Notes: generated by a model from the sequence alone, not told the origin. Shown: positions 7,030-14,899, counted from the stretch's first letter. The stretch: 32,411 nt of DNA from Nitrosomonadales bacterium (GCA_005240145.1 SBAS01000040.1:1-32411); one strand, 5' to 3'. Made by a program: numbers and translations.

Positions 7030-8550
7030 TCAGCGCTTGATGCGGATCAGTAGCACCAGTGGCAGCACCGCGAGTGACGTTGCAATGAAGAACACGAACG
7101 CATCCAGGTAACCGATCATCGTCGCCTGGCGCGCCATCTCGCGCGACAGGGCCGCCAGTCCTCTCGCCTCGGACAGGTTCCAGGCCCCGGTCATCCAGGG
7201 CATGGAAAGGGACGGGCTGTACGGGGTGACGCGTTCGGCGATCTCCGCGTAGCTGGTGCGCGTCATGTGCACCGCGAGAGTGATGCTGAGCGAGATGTGG
7301 ATGCTCGAGCCGACGTTGCGCACCATGTGGAACACGGCCGAGCCCTGGGCGATCAGCCCGGCCTCCAGCGTGGCGAAGCTCACCATGGTGATCGGCACCC
7401 AGAGCACGCCGACGCCGAAGCCTTGCAGCGCCATCGGCCAGAAGACGTCGGCCGTGCTCGGGTTGACATCGAGTTGCGCGAGCTGCCAGGCCGCCCAGGC
7501 CTGCAGGAGGAAGCCGAGCACGATCATGGCGCGCGGGTCGAAGCGGCTGGCGAAGATCATGAGGAAGAACGCAAGCAGCGTCCCCAGGCCGCGCGCGCCC
7601 AGCACGAAGCCGATCACCGAATCCGGATAGCCGCTGACTCCCTGCAGCATCGGCGGCAGCAGCGTCATTGGCGTGAAATTGAGCATGCCGAACACGAACA
7701 CCAGCGCGACGCCGATGGCGAAGTTGCGGTCCGCCAGCAGGCGCTTGTCGAGAAACGGCTGCTCCGCGGTCGCGCTGTGCGCGATGAAGGCGTACAGCGC
7801 GATCCCCGCGATCGCCGCCCAGGCGACGATCTCGGCGGAATCGAACCAGTCGGCGCGCTCGCCGCGGTCGAGCGTGAGTTGCACGCCGGCCAGCGTGGCC
7901 GAAAGCAGCAGGAAGCCCAGCCAGTCGAGGCGCGCCTTCGCCGCCGGCTCGCGGTCGTGGATGAAGGCGAGGGTGCCGAGCAACGCGAGCACGGAGAACG
8001 GCAGGATCATGTAGAACACCCAGCGCCAGTCGTAGGCCTCGGCGAGCCAGCCGCCGGCCATCGGGCCGACCACCGGCCCGAGCACCGAGCCCATGCCGAA
8101 GATGGCGAGGACGGCGCCCATGCGGTGCCTGGGATAGGTGTCCAGGATGATCGCCTGCGACAGCGGCACCAGCGGCGCGCCGATCGCGCCCTGCAGGATG
8201 CGGAACAGCACCAGTTCGCCCAGCGAGTCGGCCAGGCCGCAGGCAAGCGACGCAAGGCCGAAGCCGGCGACGCCGAAGATGCACAGGTTGCGCCGGCCGA
8301 AGCGCGATATCAGCCAGCCGGCGAGCGGCGTCGCCACGGCGGTCGCGACCAGGTTGGAAGTCACCACCCAGGCGATCTGGTCGGGCGTGGCGGACATCGC
8401 CCCCTGCATCTGCGGCAGGGATACGTTGGCGATGGTGACCGTCATCGCGTAGAGGAACGTCACGGAGGTGCAGGTCGCGAGCACCAGCGCCCGCTCGAAC
8501 TCCGCGGCCGCGCCGGTCGCCTCGGCGAGCGGAACTTCGCGGGCCGTCAC
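7030..8550 (-). CDS. DHA2-family MFS multidrug exporter (EmrB-like)
   Basis: A 506-residue inner-membrane transporter with about 14 hydrophobic segments, the DHA2 topology. Motif A is in GWLISRFGRRN, and the antiporter motif C is in GSVLGPVVGPMAGGWL. Helix 1 reads AMTVTIANVSLP where EmrB itself has an aspartate at the equivalent of the first T, so this belongs to the subgroup lacking that acidic residue. It should export drugs or other hydrophobic compounds by proton antiport through the HlyD-type adaptor encoded just upstream. GTG start at 8550 with AGAGGGAG nearby; 19 bp after the adaptor gene. No TolC-type outer membrane gene is in the operon, so a shared channel would be needed. Confidence 0.93.
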   Translation of the reverse strand: MTAREVPLAEATGAAAEFERALVLATCTSVTFLYAMTVTIANVSLPQMQGAMSATPDQIAWVVTSNLVATAVATPLAGWLISRFGRRNLCIFGVAGFGLASLACGLADSLGELVLFRILQGAIGAPLVPLSQAIILDTYPRHRMGAVLAIFGMGSVLGPVVGPMAGGWLAEAYDWRWVFYMILPFSVLALLGTLAFIHDREPAAKARLDWLGFLLLSATLAGVQLTLDRGERADWFDSAEIVAWAAIAGIALYAFIAHSATAEQPFLDKRLLADRNFAIGVALVFVFGMLNFTPMTLLPPMLQGVSGYPDSVIGFVLGARGLGTLLAFFLMIFASRFDPRAMIVLGFLLQAWAAWQLAQLDVNPSTADVFWPMALQGFGVGVLWVPITMVSFATLEAGLIAQGSAVFHMVRNVGSSIHISLSITLAVHMTRTSYAEIAERVTPYSPSLSMPWMTGAWNLSEARGLAALSREMARQATMIGYLDAFVFFIATSLAVLPLVLLIRIKR

Positions 8551-8569
8551 CGCTTCCCGCTCCCTCTTC

Positions 8570-9628
8570 TCAGCGCCCGGACGAACCGAGCAGCTTCGGG
8601 TAGCCGCGGCTGCGCCCGGTGTCGATGCTCACGTTCACCGTCATGCCCACGCGCAGCTGCGGCTGTCCGGCGCCGCCCGGCTCGATGTCCAGAAGCACGG
8701 GCACGCGCTGCACCACCTTGATCCAGTTGCCCGTCGCGTTCTGCGGCGGCAGCAGCGCGGACTCCGCGCCCGTCGCCGGCGCGATGGTGGTGATGCGCGC
8801 CTGCCACTCGACGCCGGGATAGGCGTCGGCGACGATGCGCGCCGCCTGGCCGACGCGCATCCCTGCGAGCTGGGTTTCCTTGAAATTGGCCTCGATCCAG
8901 TGGTTGCCGGCGAGCACCAGGCTGAAGACGGCGACACCGCGCGCGACCTGCGCGCCAGGCTGGAGTTTCATGTTGTTGACCGTGCCCGCGGCAGGCGCGC
9001 TCACCCGCGTGCGCGCGAGATCCAGTGCCGCGCTGTCGTGCGCCGCCTGGGCCTCTCGCACGCGTGGATGACTGGAGGTGGGGAGCTTCGCGTCGCCGCC
9101 CAGGCCGGCGAGCCCGCGCGCCGCGCGCTCCTGCAACGCAGCGAGGCGCGCGCGCCCGGCTTCCAGGTTGTGGCGCGCTTCATCGTAGGCATCTTCGCGC
9201 ACCATCCCCTGCTCCCTCAGGCGCCGCTGGCGCTCCAGCTGCACGCCGAGAAAGCGGATGCGCTCTTCTGCCTCGGCGGCGTCCGCGAGCGCCACGCGGT
9301 ACTCGACGCGCAACGTTTCAACCTCGGTGCGCGCGTTCGCCAGCTGCGCGCTGGCGCGGGCGAGCGCAGTTTCAAAGGGCACCGGGTCGATGCGGAACAG
9401 CAGTTGCCCCGGCGTCACCGTCTGATTGTCGCGCACCGCGACCTCGGCGACGCGCCCGGCGACCTCTGCGCTGAGCGCGACGACGTGCGCCTTGACGTAG
9501 GCGTTGTCGGTTTCAAGGTGGCGTCCGCCTTCGGCGTAGTGCTGCAACCCGGCGGCGACCGCGACCAGCGGCACGACGAGGAGCAGCAGCGCGCGCAGCA
9601 GCCTGCGGCGCGGGCGCAGCTCGGTCAC
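8570..9628 (-). CDS. HlyD/EmrA-type membrane fusion protein of the efflux pump
   Basis: A 352-residue periplasmic adaptor. It has a basic N-terminus and one anchor helix (about residues 10-27), then TDNAYVKAHVVALSAEVAGRV, the classic start of the biotinyl-lipoyl-like domain. A long helical hairpin follows, rich in Ala/Glu/Arg (about 85-180), then the second lipoyl half with RVSAPAAGTV and a beta-barrel region. The chosen start is GTG at 9628, which overlaps the MarR stop codon as GTGA, suggesting translational coupling. The frame stays open far upstream to 10273, but that extension is antisense or overlapping shadow. It links the EmrB-like exporter to an outer membrane channel. Confidence 0.92.
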   Translation of the reverse strand: MTELRPRRRLLRALLLLVVPLVAVAAGLQHYAEGGRHLETDNAYVKAHVVALSAEVAGRVAEVAVRDNQTVTPGQLLFRIDPVPFETALARASAQLANARTEVETLRVEYRVALADAAEAEERIRFLGVQLERQRRLREQGMVREDAYDEARHNLEAGRARLAALQERAARGLAGLGGDAKLPTSSHPRVREAQAAHDSAALDLARTRVSAPAAGTVNNMKLQPGAQVARGVAVFSLVLAGNHWIEANFKETQLAGMRVGQAARIVADAYPGVEWQARITTIAPATGAESALLPPQNATGNWIKVVQRVPVLLDIEPGGAGQPQLRVGMTVNVSIDTGRSRGYPKLLGSSGR

Positions 9629-10053
9629 CGGAGGTTCTCCTTGATCGCCAGCAGGGTATCGACGAAGCGCTCGCGCTCGGCGGCGCTGATGCCCTTGAGC
9701 GCGTCGCGCCGCAGCTCCGCGGCGATCGCGCGCATGGTGCGCAGCGCCGGTTCGACCTCGGCGGTCAGATGCACCTGCCACACGCGGCGGTCCGAAGCGT
9801 CGTGATCGCGCCGCACCCAGCCTTTGGCCTCGAGGCGGTCGAGCAGCCGGCCGAGGGTCGGTTTTTCGATCTCCAGGGTCTCGGCCAGCTCGGTCTGGGA
9901 GACGCCATTGCTGCGGTAGAGGTGCGTCAGCACCCACCACTGCGCCCGCGTCAGGCCGAGCTTGCGGATGCGCCGGTCGTAGGCGGTGCGCATCAGCCTG
10001 GCCACGTCGTTGAGGAGGAAGCCGAAATTGCGCGACAGGTCTTCGCGGAACAT
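9625..10053 (-). CDS. MarR/SlyA-family transcriptional regulator
   Basis: A 142-residue winged-helix regulator. The N-terminal dimer helix reads SRNFGFLLNDVARLMR. The recognition region is VSQTELAETLEIEKPTLGRLLDRLEAKGWVRR (residues about 51-82), and the wing has DHDASDRRVWQVHLT. It is the first gene of the adaptor-exporter operon, so it most likely represses its own operon until a toxic ligand binds. The candidate promoter lies directly before the ATG with a palindrome in its spacer. If that promoter is right, the leader is nearly absent. No Shine-Dalgarno is visible. Confidence 0.93.
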   Translation of the reverse strand: MFREDLSRNFGFLLNDVARLMRTAYDRRIRKLGLTRAQWWVLTHLYRSNGVSQTELAETLEIEKPTLGRLLDRLEAKGWVRRDHDASDRRVWQVHLTAEVEPALRTMRAIAAELRRDALKGISAAERERFVDTLLAIKENLR

Positions 10054-10060
10054 GCCCGCT

Positions 10061-10089
10061 ATGATAGTTGTCTAGCTTACGATAAGCAA
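10061..10089 (-). promoter_or_regulatory. Promoter of the marR-efflux operon
   Basis: On the minus strand TTGCTT (10089-10084) and TATCAT (10066-10061) are separated by exactly 17 bp, giving four or five of six matches in each box. The -10 box ends 7 bp before the marR ATG, so transcription would start on or next to the start codon. Confidence 0.55.
10075..10087. promoter_or_regulatory. Candidate MarR operator (13-bp palindrome)
   Basis: GCTTA-CGA-TAAGC is a perfect inverted repeat that covers part of the -35 box and the spacer of the marR promoter. MarR proteins usually bind short palindromes of this kind and block RNA polymerase, so this is the obvious candidate for autoregulation. Binding is inferred from position and symmetry. 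Confidence 0.5.
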
Positions 10090-10166
10090 GGCAAGGGAAT
10101 TGCCGCGCGCCGGGCAGGCCCGGTATCATGGCCGCTGGCGAACCCCTGGCAGGAAGGAACCCCGAC

Positions 10167-11216
10167 ATGCGCGGCGCAGTGTTTCTTGGCAACAAGCAGA
10201 TCGAAATCCGCAATTTCCCTGACCCGACGCCAGGCCCAGGCGAAGTCGTGCTCCAGATGAAGGCCTCGGGCATGTGCGGCAGCGACCTGAAGTTTTACCG
10301 TCCGGCGCCGGGCGAGGCGCAGAAGGCGCTCGGGCTGGGGAACAACACCGAACCCTTCATCGGCGGGCACGAGCCCTGCGGTGTGATCGCCGCGCGCGGG
10401 CCGGGCGTCTCCGGGCGCGAGGCGCCGATCGGCCAGCGCGTCATGAATCACCACTATGCCGGTTGCGGCGTCTGCGGCCACTGCCGCGTGGGCTGGTCGC
10501 AGCTATGCCGCGCAGGCATCACGGTCTACGGCGTCACCGGCAATGGCGGGCACGCCGAATACCTCAAGGCGCCGGCGCGCACCATGGTGCCGCTGCCCGA
10601 CGAACTGTCCTTCTCGGAAGGCGCCGCCGTTTCCTGCGGCACGGGCACGGCGTTCGGCGCCCTGCGCCGCATGCAGACGCAGGGCGGGCAGACCCTGGCG
10701 GTGTTCGGTCAGGGGCCGGTCGGGCTTTCGGCAACGCTCATCGGCGCGAAAATGGGTGCGCGCGTCATCGCCGTGGAGACCAACAAGGAACGCCTGGCGC
10801 TGGCAAAGCAGTTCGGTGCGACCGATCTCATTGATGCATCGAAGGAGGACGTGGTGAAGGCGCTGAAGGACCTCACGCGCGGCGAAGGCGTGGATCTCAC
10901 CCTGGAGTGCAGCAGTGCGCCGGTGGCGCGCCTGGCGGCCGTGCGCGCGGTCAGGACCTGGGGAACGGCCTGCTTCGTGGGCGAGGGCGGCGACGTGACG
11001 CTGGATGTGTCGCCGGACCTGCTGCGCCGCCAGGTGACGCTGATCGGCTCCTGGACCTTCAGCGCCATGGGCATGGGCGAATGCGCGCGCTTCGTCGCCG
11101 ACAACGGCATCAAGCTCGACCGCATCTTCACCCACCGCTGGAAGCTGGACCAGGCGAACGAGGCTTACAAGGTGTTCGACGCCCAGTCTTCGGGCAAGGG
11201 CGTGATCGAGTTCTGA
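10167..11216 (+). CDS. Zinc-dependent alcohol dehydrogenase (MDR superfamily)
   Basis: A 349-residue medium-chain NAD(P)+-dependent dehydrogenase. Catalytic zinc ligands are Cys37 (GMCGSD) and His68-Glu69 (GGHEPCG). The structural zinc site is complete, Cys100, Cys103, Cys106 and Cys114 in GCGVCGHCRVGWSQLC. The coenzyme domain has FGQGPVGL. The overall pattern is closest to the threonine/sorbitol/butanediol dehydrogenase group that oxidises polyols or secondary alcohols; the substrate is not defined. Start at ATG 10167 with a strong AGGAAGGAA upstream; the 13 residues further upstream do not belong to the family. It is divergent from marR and convergent with the lactonase gene across a large palindrome. 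Confidence 0.92.
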   Translation: MRGAVFLGNKQIEIRNFPDPTPGPGEVVLQMKASGMCGSDLKFYRPAPGEAQKALGLGNNTEPFIGGHEPCGVIAARGPGVSGREAPIGQRVMNHHYAGCGVCGHCRVGWSQLCRAGITVYGVTGNGGHAEYLKAPARTMVPLPDELSFSEGAAVSCGTGTAFGALRRMQTQGGQTLAVFGQGPVGLSATLIGAKMGARVIAVETNKERLALAKQFGATDLIDASKEDVVKALKDLTRGEGVDLTLECSSAPVARLAAVRAVRTWGTACFVGEGGDVTLDVSPDLLRRQVTLIGSWTFSAMGMGECARFVADNGIKLDRIFTHRWKLDQANEAYKVFDAQSSGKGVIEF

Positions 11217-11219
11217 TCA

Positions 11220-11274
11220 AATCAGGGACAGTCCACGTTTTCCAGTCACTGGAAAACGTGGACTGTCCCTGATT
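11220..11274. repeat. 55-bp perfect palindrome between convergent genes
   Basis: Two 27-nt arms match perfectly around a single C at 11247; the right arm begins ACTGGAAAACGTGGACTG. It starts 3 bp after the alcohol dehydrogenase stop and its last base belongs to the stop codon of the lactonase gene. As RNA it forms a long hairpin in either direction, so it can end transcription of both genes. Its length and perfection look like a dispersed REP/MITE-type element rather than a plain terminator; that origin is inferred. Confidence 0.85.
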
Positions 11275-12221
11275 CAGGAGTTGGGAATGCCCTGGGTATT
11301 GACGTAGAGGGAGTAGAGCGAAGTGCTCGCCGCCATGAAGAGGCGGTTGCGGTGCACGCCGCCGAAGCACAGGTTCGCGCAGCGCTCGGGCAGGTCGATG
11401 CGGCCGATCAGCTTGCCGGCAGGATTGAAGACGTGCACGCCGTCCAGGCCCGCCTCGCCCATGCCCCAGCCGCACCAGAGGTTGCCGTCCATGTCGACGC
11501 GAAAACCATCCGGCGTTCCCTTGGGACCGGCACTGATCAGCACGCGCGAATTTTTCAAGCTGTTTTCTTTAGTAACTTCAAATGAAAGTATTTCTCTTGG
11601 AACCGAGCGTGACTGAACGATATAGAGGAGCTTCTCGTCCGGCGAGAACGCAAGTCCGTTGGGCTGGTGGATGCCCTCGGCCACGACGGTGAGTCTTCCA
11701 GACGGGTCCAGGCGGTAGACGTTGGTTGGCAGTTCGGGCTCTGCCTTGGCGCCCTCGTACCAGCCGAGGATGCCGAAACTGGGATCGGTGAACCAGATCG
11801 AACCGTCCGACTTGCAGACGATATCGTTTGGGGAATTGAGTCTTTTATTTTCAAAAGCACTTGCTAAAGTAACTACGCGCCCATCCGGCTCCGTGCGCGA
11901 AACCCGCCGCCCGCCGTGTTCGCAGGTGAGCAGCCGTCCCTGCCGGTCGCGCGTGTTGCCGTTGGCGTAGCCGGAGGGCTTGCGAAACACCGTAACCGAG
12001 CCCGTCTCCTCGTCCCAGCGCCACATGCAATCGCCGGGGACGTCGCTCCAGACGAGGCAGCGCTGGTCGCCGATCCACACCGGCCCTTCCGCCCAGCGCG
12101 TCACGCCGGTGGCGAGGCGCTCCACTTTGGTGAGGGGCATGCGGTACTTGTTGAACGCCTCGTCCAGGACGACGATCGAGGCATCGGGGTAGCGTTGGCT
12201 GGGTTGCCAATCGGAGTTCAT
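11274..12221 (-). CDS. SMP-30/gluconolactonase/LRE-family lactonase
   Basis: A 315-residue six-bladed beta-propeller of the regucalcin/gluconolactonase family, which uses a divalent metal to open sugar-acid lactones. Probable metal ligands are Glu45 (WAEGPVW), Asn132 (NSPNDIV), Asn188 (QPNGLAFSPD) and Asp238 (PDGFRVD). The start at 12221 follows AAAGG with good spacing; the alternative TTG at 12242 adds seven unlikely residues. It is divergent from an operon with a uronate-dehydrogenase-like enzyme, which fits hydrolysis of an aldarolactone or aldonolactone. Two patches, about residues 116-130 and 208-225, are written in AT-rich codons unlike the rest of the gene. Confidence 0.9.
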   Translation of the reverse strand: MNSDWQPSQRYPDASIVVLDEAFNKYRMPLTKVERLATGVTRWAEGPVWIGDQRCLVWSDVPGDCMWRWDEETGSVTVFRKPSGYANGNTRDRQGRLLTCEHGGRRVSRTEPDGRVVTLASAFENKRLNSPNDIVCKSDGSIWFTDPSFGILGWYEGAKAEPELPTNVYRLDPSGRLTVVAEGIHQPNGLAFSPDEKLLYIVQSRSVPREILSFEVTKENSLKNSRVLISAGPKGTPDGFRVDMDGNLWCGWGMGEAGLDGVHVFNPAGKLIGRIDLPERCANLCFGGVHRNRLFMAASTSLYSLYVNTQGIPNS

Positions 12222-12252
12222 TTCATCAACCTTTTTGACCAACTGGGCAATC

Positions 12253-12258
12253 TATACT
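12253..12258 (+). promoter_or_regulatory. -10-like TATACT before the hydroxyacid dehydrogenase operon
   Basis: TATACT matches five of six -10 positions and ends 13 bp before the ATG at 12272. The upstream TTGACC (12235-12240) is only 12 bp away, too close for a normal sigma70 pair, so the -35 element is unclear. No Shine-Dalgarno is seen before this ATG. Confidence 0.3.
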
Positions 12259-12271
12259 CTGCGGCCAGCCC

Positions 12272-13252
12272 ATGTCCAGAATTCTTCTCACGCATTCGCC
12301 GGAAACGCGCGCCAATTATTACGGCGACCGGGCGCTGGCGGGATTGCGTGCACTCGGCGAGGTGAAACTGAACGAAGCGGAAGCACCACTGGAAGGGGCG
12401 GCGCTCGTCGCGGCCGCTGCCGACTGCCAGCTCATCGTTTCCTACCGCCAGTCGCCCGCTCCCGCGGCGCTGTTCGAGCAGCTGCCCAAGCTGGTGGCGT
12501 TCCTGCGCTGCGCGATCGACATCCGCAACGTGGACGTGGCGGCGGCGAGCAAGGCCGGCGTGCTGGTGACGCAGGCGAGCGCAGGATTCGTCGCCTCGGT
12601 GAGCGAGATCGTGGTCGGCTTCATGATCGATCTTTCGCGCCGCGTCAGCGCGCACGCCGCCGCCTATCATGCGGGGACCGTACCTTTGGCGACGATGGGC
12701 CGGGAATTGCGCGGCAGCACGCTGGGCGTGATCGGCTATGGCGCGATCGGCCGGAAACTCGTCCGGGTGGCGCGCGCCCTCGGCATGAAGGTGCTGGTCA
12801 ACGACCCCTATGTGAAGGACATCGAGCAGACGCCGGTCGATGAATTGCTGGCGCAAGCCGATTTCGTCGTGCCACTTGCCGTGGCTACTGCAGAGACGGA
12901 AAATCTCATGGGCGAGAAGGAGTTCGGGCAGATGAAACGCGGCGCTTTCTTCATCAACGTCTCGCGCGGCAACCTCGTGGATGAAGCTGCGCTCGCTCGC
13001 GCACTCGATTCCGGCCGCATCGCCGGCTGCGCCCTCGACGTCGGCCGCGCTCCCGACCAGATGCCGACGCCGTCGCTGGCCGCGCGTCCCGACGTCATCG
13101 CCACGCCGCACACGGCGGGCCTCACGTTGCCGGCGATCGAGCATCAGTCGATGGAGACGGTGGCGCAGGCGGCCGAGGTGCTCAAGGGCCGCGCGCCCAG
13201 GGGCGCTGTGAACGCGGAAAGCTGGACGCGCGTGGCAAAGCTGAAGATATGA
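12272..13252 (+). CDS. D-isomer-specific 2-hydroxyacid dehydrogenase
   Basis: A 326-residue NAD(P)-dependent dehydrogenase of the PGDH/D-LDH superfamily. The coenzyme site is GYGAIGRKL (about 154-162), then VNDPY. The active-site Arg232 is in NVSRGNLVDEAAL and His280 in ATPHTAG. The third member of the triad, a Glu normally in a DVFxxEP block, is not where expected: the segment reads DVGRAPDQMP (256-265), with Pro261 at the aligned place. The role is probably interconversion of a 2-keto and a 2-hydroxy acid from sugar-acid breakdown. It overlaps the hydrolase gene by 4 nt (ATGA), so the two are coupled. Confidence 0.9.
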   Translation: MSRILLTHSPETRANYYGDRALAGLRALGEVKLNEAEAPLEGAALVAAAADCQLIVSYRQSPAPAALFEQLPKLVAFLRCAIDIRNVDVAAASKAGVLVTQASAGFVASVSEIVVGFMIDLSRRVSAHAAAYHAGTVPLATMGRELRGSTLGVIGYGAIGRKLVRVARALGMKVLVNDPYVKDIEQTPVDELLAQADFVVPLAVATAETENLMGEKEFGQMKRGAFFINVSRGNLVDEAALARALDSGRIAGCALDVGRAPDQMPTPSLAARPDVIATPHTAGLTLPAIEHQSMETVAQAAEVLKGRAPRGAVNAESWTRVAKLKI

Positions 13253-14061
13253 ATCGCTCCGGATTTCTCCAGCGGCCGGATTGCCGCATCTACTACGAGG
13301 TCGTGGGCGAGGGGCCGCCGATCGTCTTCGCGCACGGCCTGGGCGGCAACCAGATGTCGTGGTGGCAGCAAATGGCGCATTTTTCCGCGCGCCATGCCTG
13401 CGTCTCCTTCGCGCACCGCGGCTTCACGCCCTCGAGCGCGGTGCCGGGCGCCACGGCGCCGGACGCATATGCCGACGATCTTGCGGCCCTGATCGACGAA
13501 CTCAGACTGCGCGACGTGCGGCTGGTGGCGCAATCGATGGGCGGCTGGACCTGCATGCAATACGCGTTGCGCAATCCCGGGACGCTGCGTTCCCTGGTCA
13601 TGGCATCGACTTCGGGTGCGCTCGACTTTCGCCAGCTGCGGGACCCGGCGAAGGCGGAGATCGACGCATGGCGGGCGCAGGCGCCAAAGACGCTGGCCGA
13701 TCTGGACGCGCGCGACATCATGGCTGCGCACGGCGAGCGCATGGCCCGCGAACAGCCGGCGGCGGCGTTGCTCTATCGCCAGATTTCGCAACTCACGCAG
13801 GCGGATTTCAAGGCGGGCGTACGCGAGAAGATCTTCCGCATGCGCGATCGCGCGCCGGCGCTGCTGGCGACGCTCGCGCTGCCGGTCTTATTCCTGACCG
13901 GCGACGAGGACTGCATCTTTCCAGCGGCCGCCGGTCCGGCGCTCGCGGCGCTCGCACCCAATGGCCGCGCCGTGCGCGTGCCGAAAGCAGGCCACTCGGT
14001 CTATTTCGAGCGCCCGGCCGAGTTCAACCGCATCGTCGACGAATTTCATTTGGCAAGCTGA
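13249..14061 (+). CDS. Alpha/beta-fold hydrolase
   Basis: A 270-residue alpha/beta hydrolase. The oxyanion block HGLGGN is at about residue 31. The nucleophile elbow is QSMGGW with Ser96. The acid is Asp219 in TGDEDCIFP and the base His249 in AGHSVYFERP. Spacing and length fit the group of 3-oxoadipate enol-lactonases, haloperoxidase-like and small-ester hydrolases. Between a hydroxyacid dehydrogenase and a uronate-dehydrogenase-like gene, an ester or lactone substrate is plausible. It starts within the stop of the preceding gene and ends 10 bp before the next, so all three form one operon. Confidence 0.9.
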   Translation: MNRSGFLQRPDCRIYYEVVGEGPPIVFAHGLGGNQMSWWQQMAHFSARHACVSFAHRGFTPSSAVPGATAPDAYADDLAALIDELRLRDVRLVAQSMGGWTCMQYALRNPGTLRSLVMASTSGALDFRQLRDPAKAEIDAWRAQAPKTLADLDARDIMAAHGERMAREQPAAALLYRQISQLTQADFKAGVREKIFRMRDRAPALLATLALPVLFLTGDEDCIFPAAAGPALAALAPNGRAVRVPKAGHSVYFERPAEFNRIVDEFHLAS

Positions 14062-14071
14062 AAGGGGAAGC

Positions 14072-14899
14072 ATGAAGACCATCCTGATCACGGGCGCCGC
14101 GGGCGATGTCGGCACCCACCTGCGGCGAGAGCTGGCCGGGCAGTATGTCCTGAGGGTTTCCGATCTGCGTTCGTTGAAAAAGATAAACAGGGAGGAGAAA
14201 TTCGTTCGTGCCGATATCTCCAGGTTCGCTGACGCCCTGCGCATTACGAAGGGGGTGGATGCGATCGTGCACCTGGGCGGCTATTCGGTGGAGGGGCCCT
14301 GGGAGGGCATCCTCAGCGCCAACATCATCGGCTGCTACAACGTGTTCGAGGCGGCACGCCGCAACGGCGTCAAGCGGATCCTGTTCCCGACTTCCAACCA
14401 CGCCACCGGCTTCTACCGGCGCGACCAGACCATCGACCATCGCGTCTACCCCAGGCCCGACAGCCGCTACGGCGTGTCCAAGGTATTCGGCGAAGCGCTT
14501 GCCAGTCTCTACGCCGACAAGTACGGCATGGAGATGTTCTGCATGCGCATCGGCAACGTCAATCCGGTGCCGATCGACAAGCGGCGCCTGTCGCTCCTGT
14601 TCACGCCGCGGGACCTCGCGCAGCTGGTGAGCATCGGCATCGAGCACCCGGCGATCCGTTTCGAGATCGTTTATGGCGTGTCGAAGAACAAGCGCAGCTG
14701 GTACGACAATTCGAACGCCTACCGCCTGGGCTACAAGCCGCTGGACGACTCGGAAGTCTTCGCCGCCGACATCCTGCGCCGCGAGCCGCCGGGCGATGCG
14801 ACCGCGGAGCTCTACCAGGGCGGCATGTTCACCGTCGCCGAAGAGATTCCGAATCCGGCGCCGCTGCCGAGAAAAGCGCGAGTGAAAAAGCGCAAATGA
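14072..14899 (+). CDS. Uronate dehydrogenase-like NAD-dependent epimerase/dehydratase family protein
   Basis: A 275-residue extended short-chain dehydrogenase. The Rossmann motif GAAGDVG is at residues 8-14 and the catalytic Tyr133-x3-Lys137 is in YGVSK, with Ser108 in TSNHATGFYRR. The SNH-x-x-G-(F/Y)-Y block, IVYGVSKNKRSWYDN and LGYKPLDDSE are the pattern of bacterial uronate dehydrogenases, which oxidise galacturonate or glucuronate to the aldarolactone. A lactonase (SMP-30 type) next door would open such a product. The start is ATG at 14072 after a good AAAGGGGAAG. The C-terminus is basic (KARVKKRK). Substrate preference is not shown by sequence alone. Confidence 0.85.
   Translation: MKTILITGAAGDVGTHLRRELAGQYVLRVSDLRSLKKINREEKFVRADISRFADALRITKGVDAIVHLGGYSVEGPWEGILSANIIGCYNVFEAARRNGVKRILFPTSNHATGFYRRDQTIDHRVYPRPDSRYGVSKVFGEALASLYADKYGMEMFCMRIGNVNPVPIDKRRLSLLFTPRDLAQLVSIGIEHPAIRFEIVYGVSKNKRSWYDNSNAYRLGYKPLDDSEVFAADILRREPPGDATAELYQGGMFTVAEEIPNPAPLPRKARVKKRK

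Noticed and set aside
7267-8721. 484-residue plus-strand frame across the EmrB-like gene, and the adaptor frame extended up to 10273
   Set aside because: The first is a shadow of a transporter gene. The second is an upstream extension of the adaptor frame through the MarR gene and the start of the alcohol dehydrogenase gene; homology begins only at 9628.
12235-12258. TTGACC plus TATACT as a sigma70 promoter
   Set aside because: The spacing is only 12 bp, outside the 16-18 bp range; the -10 box alone is kept as a weak candidate.
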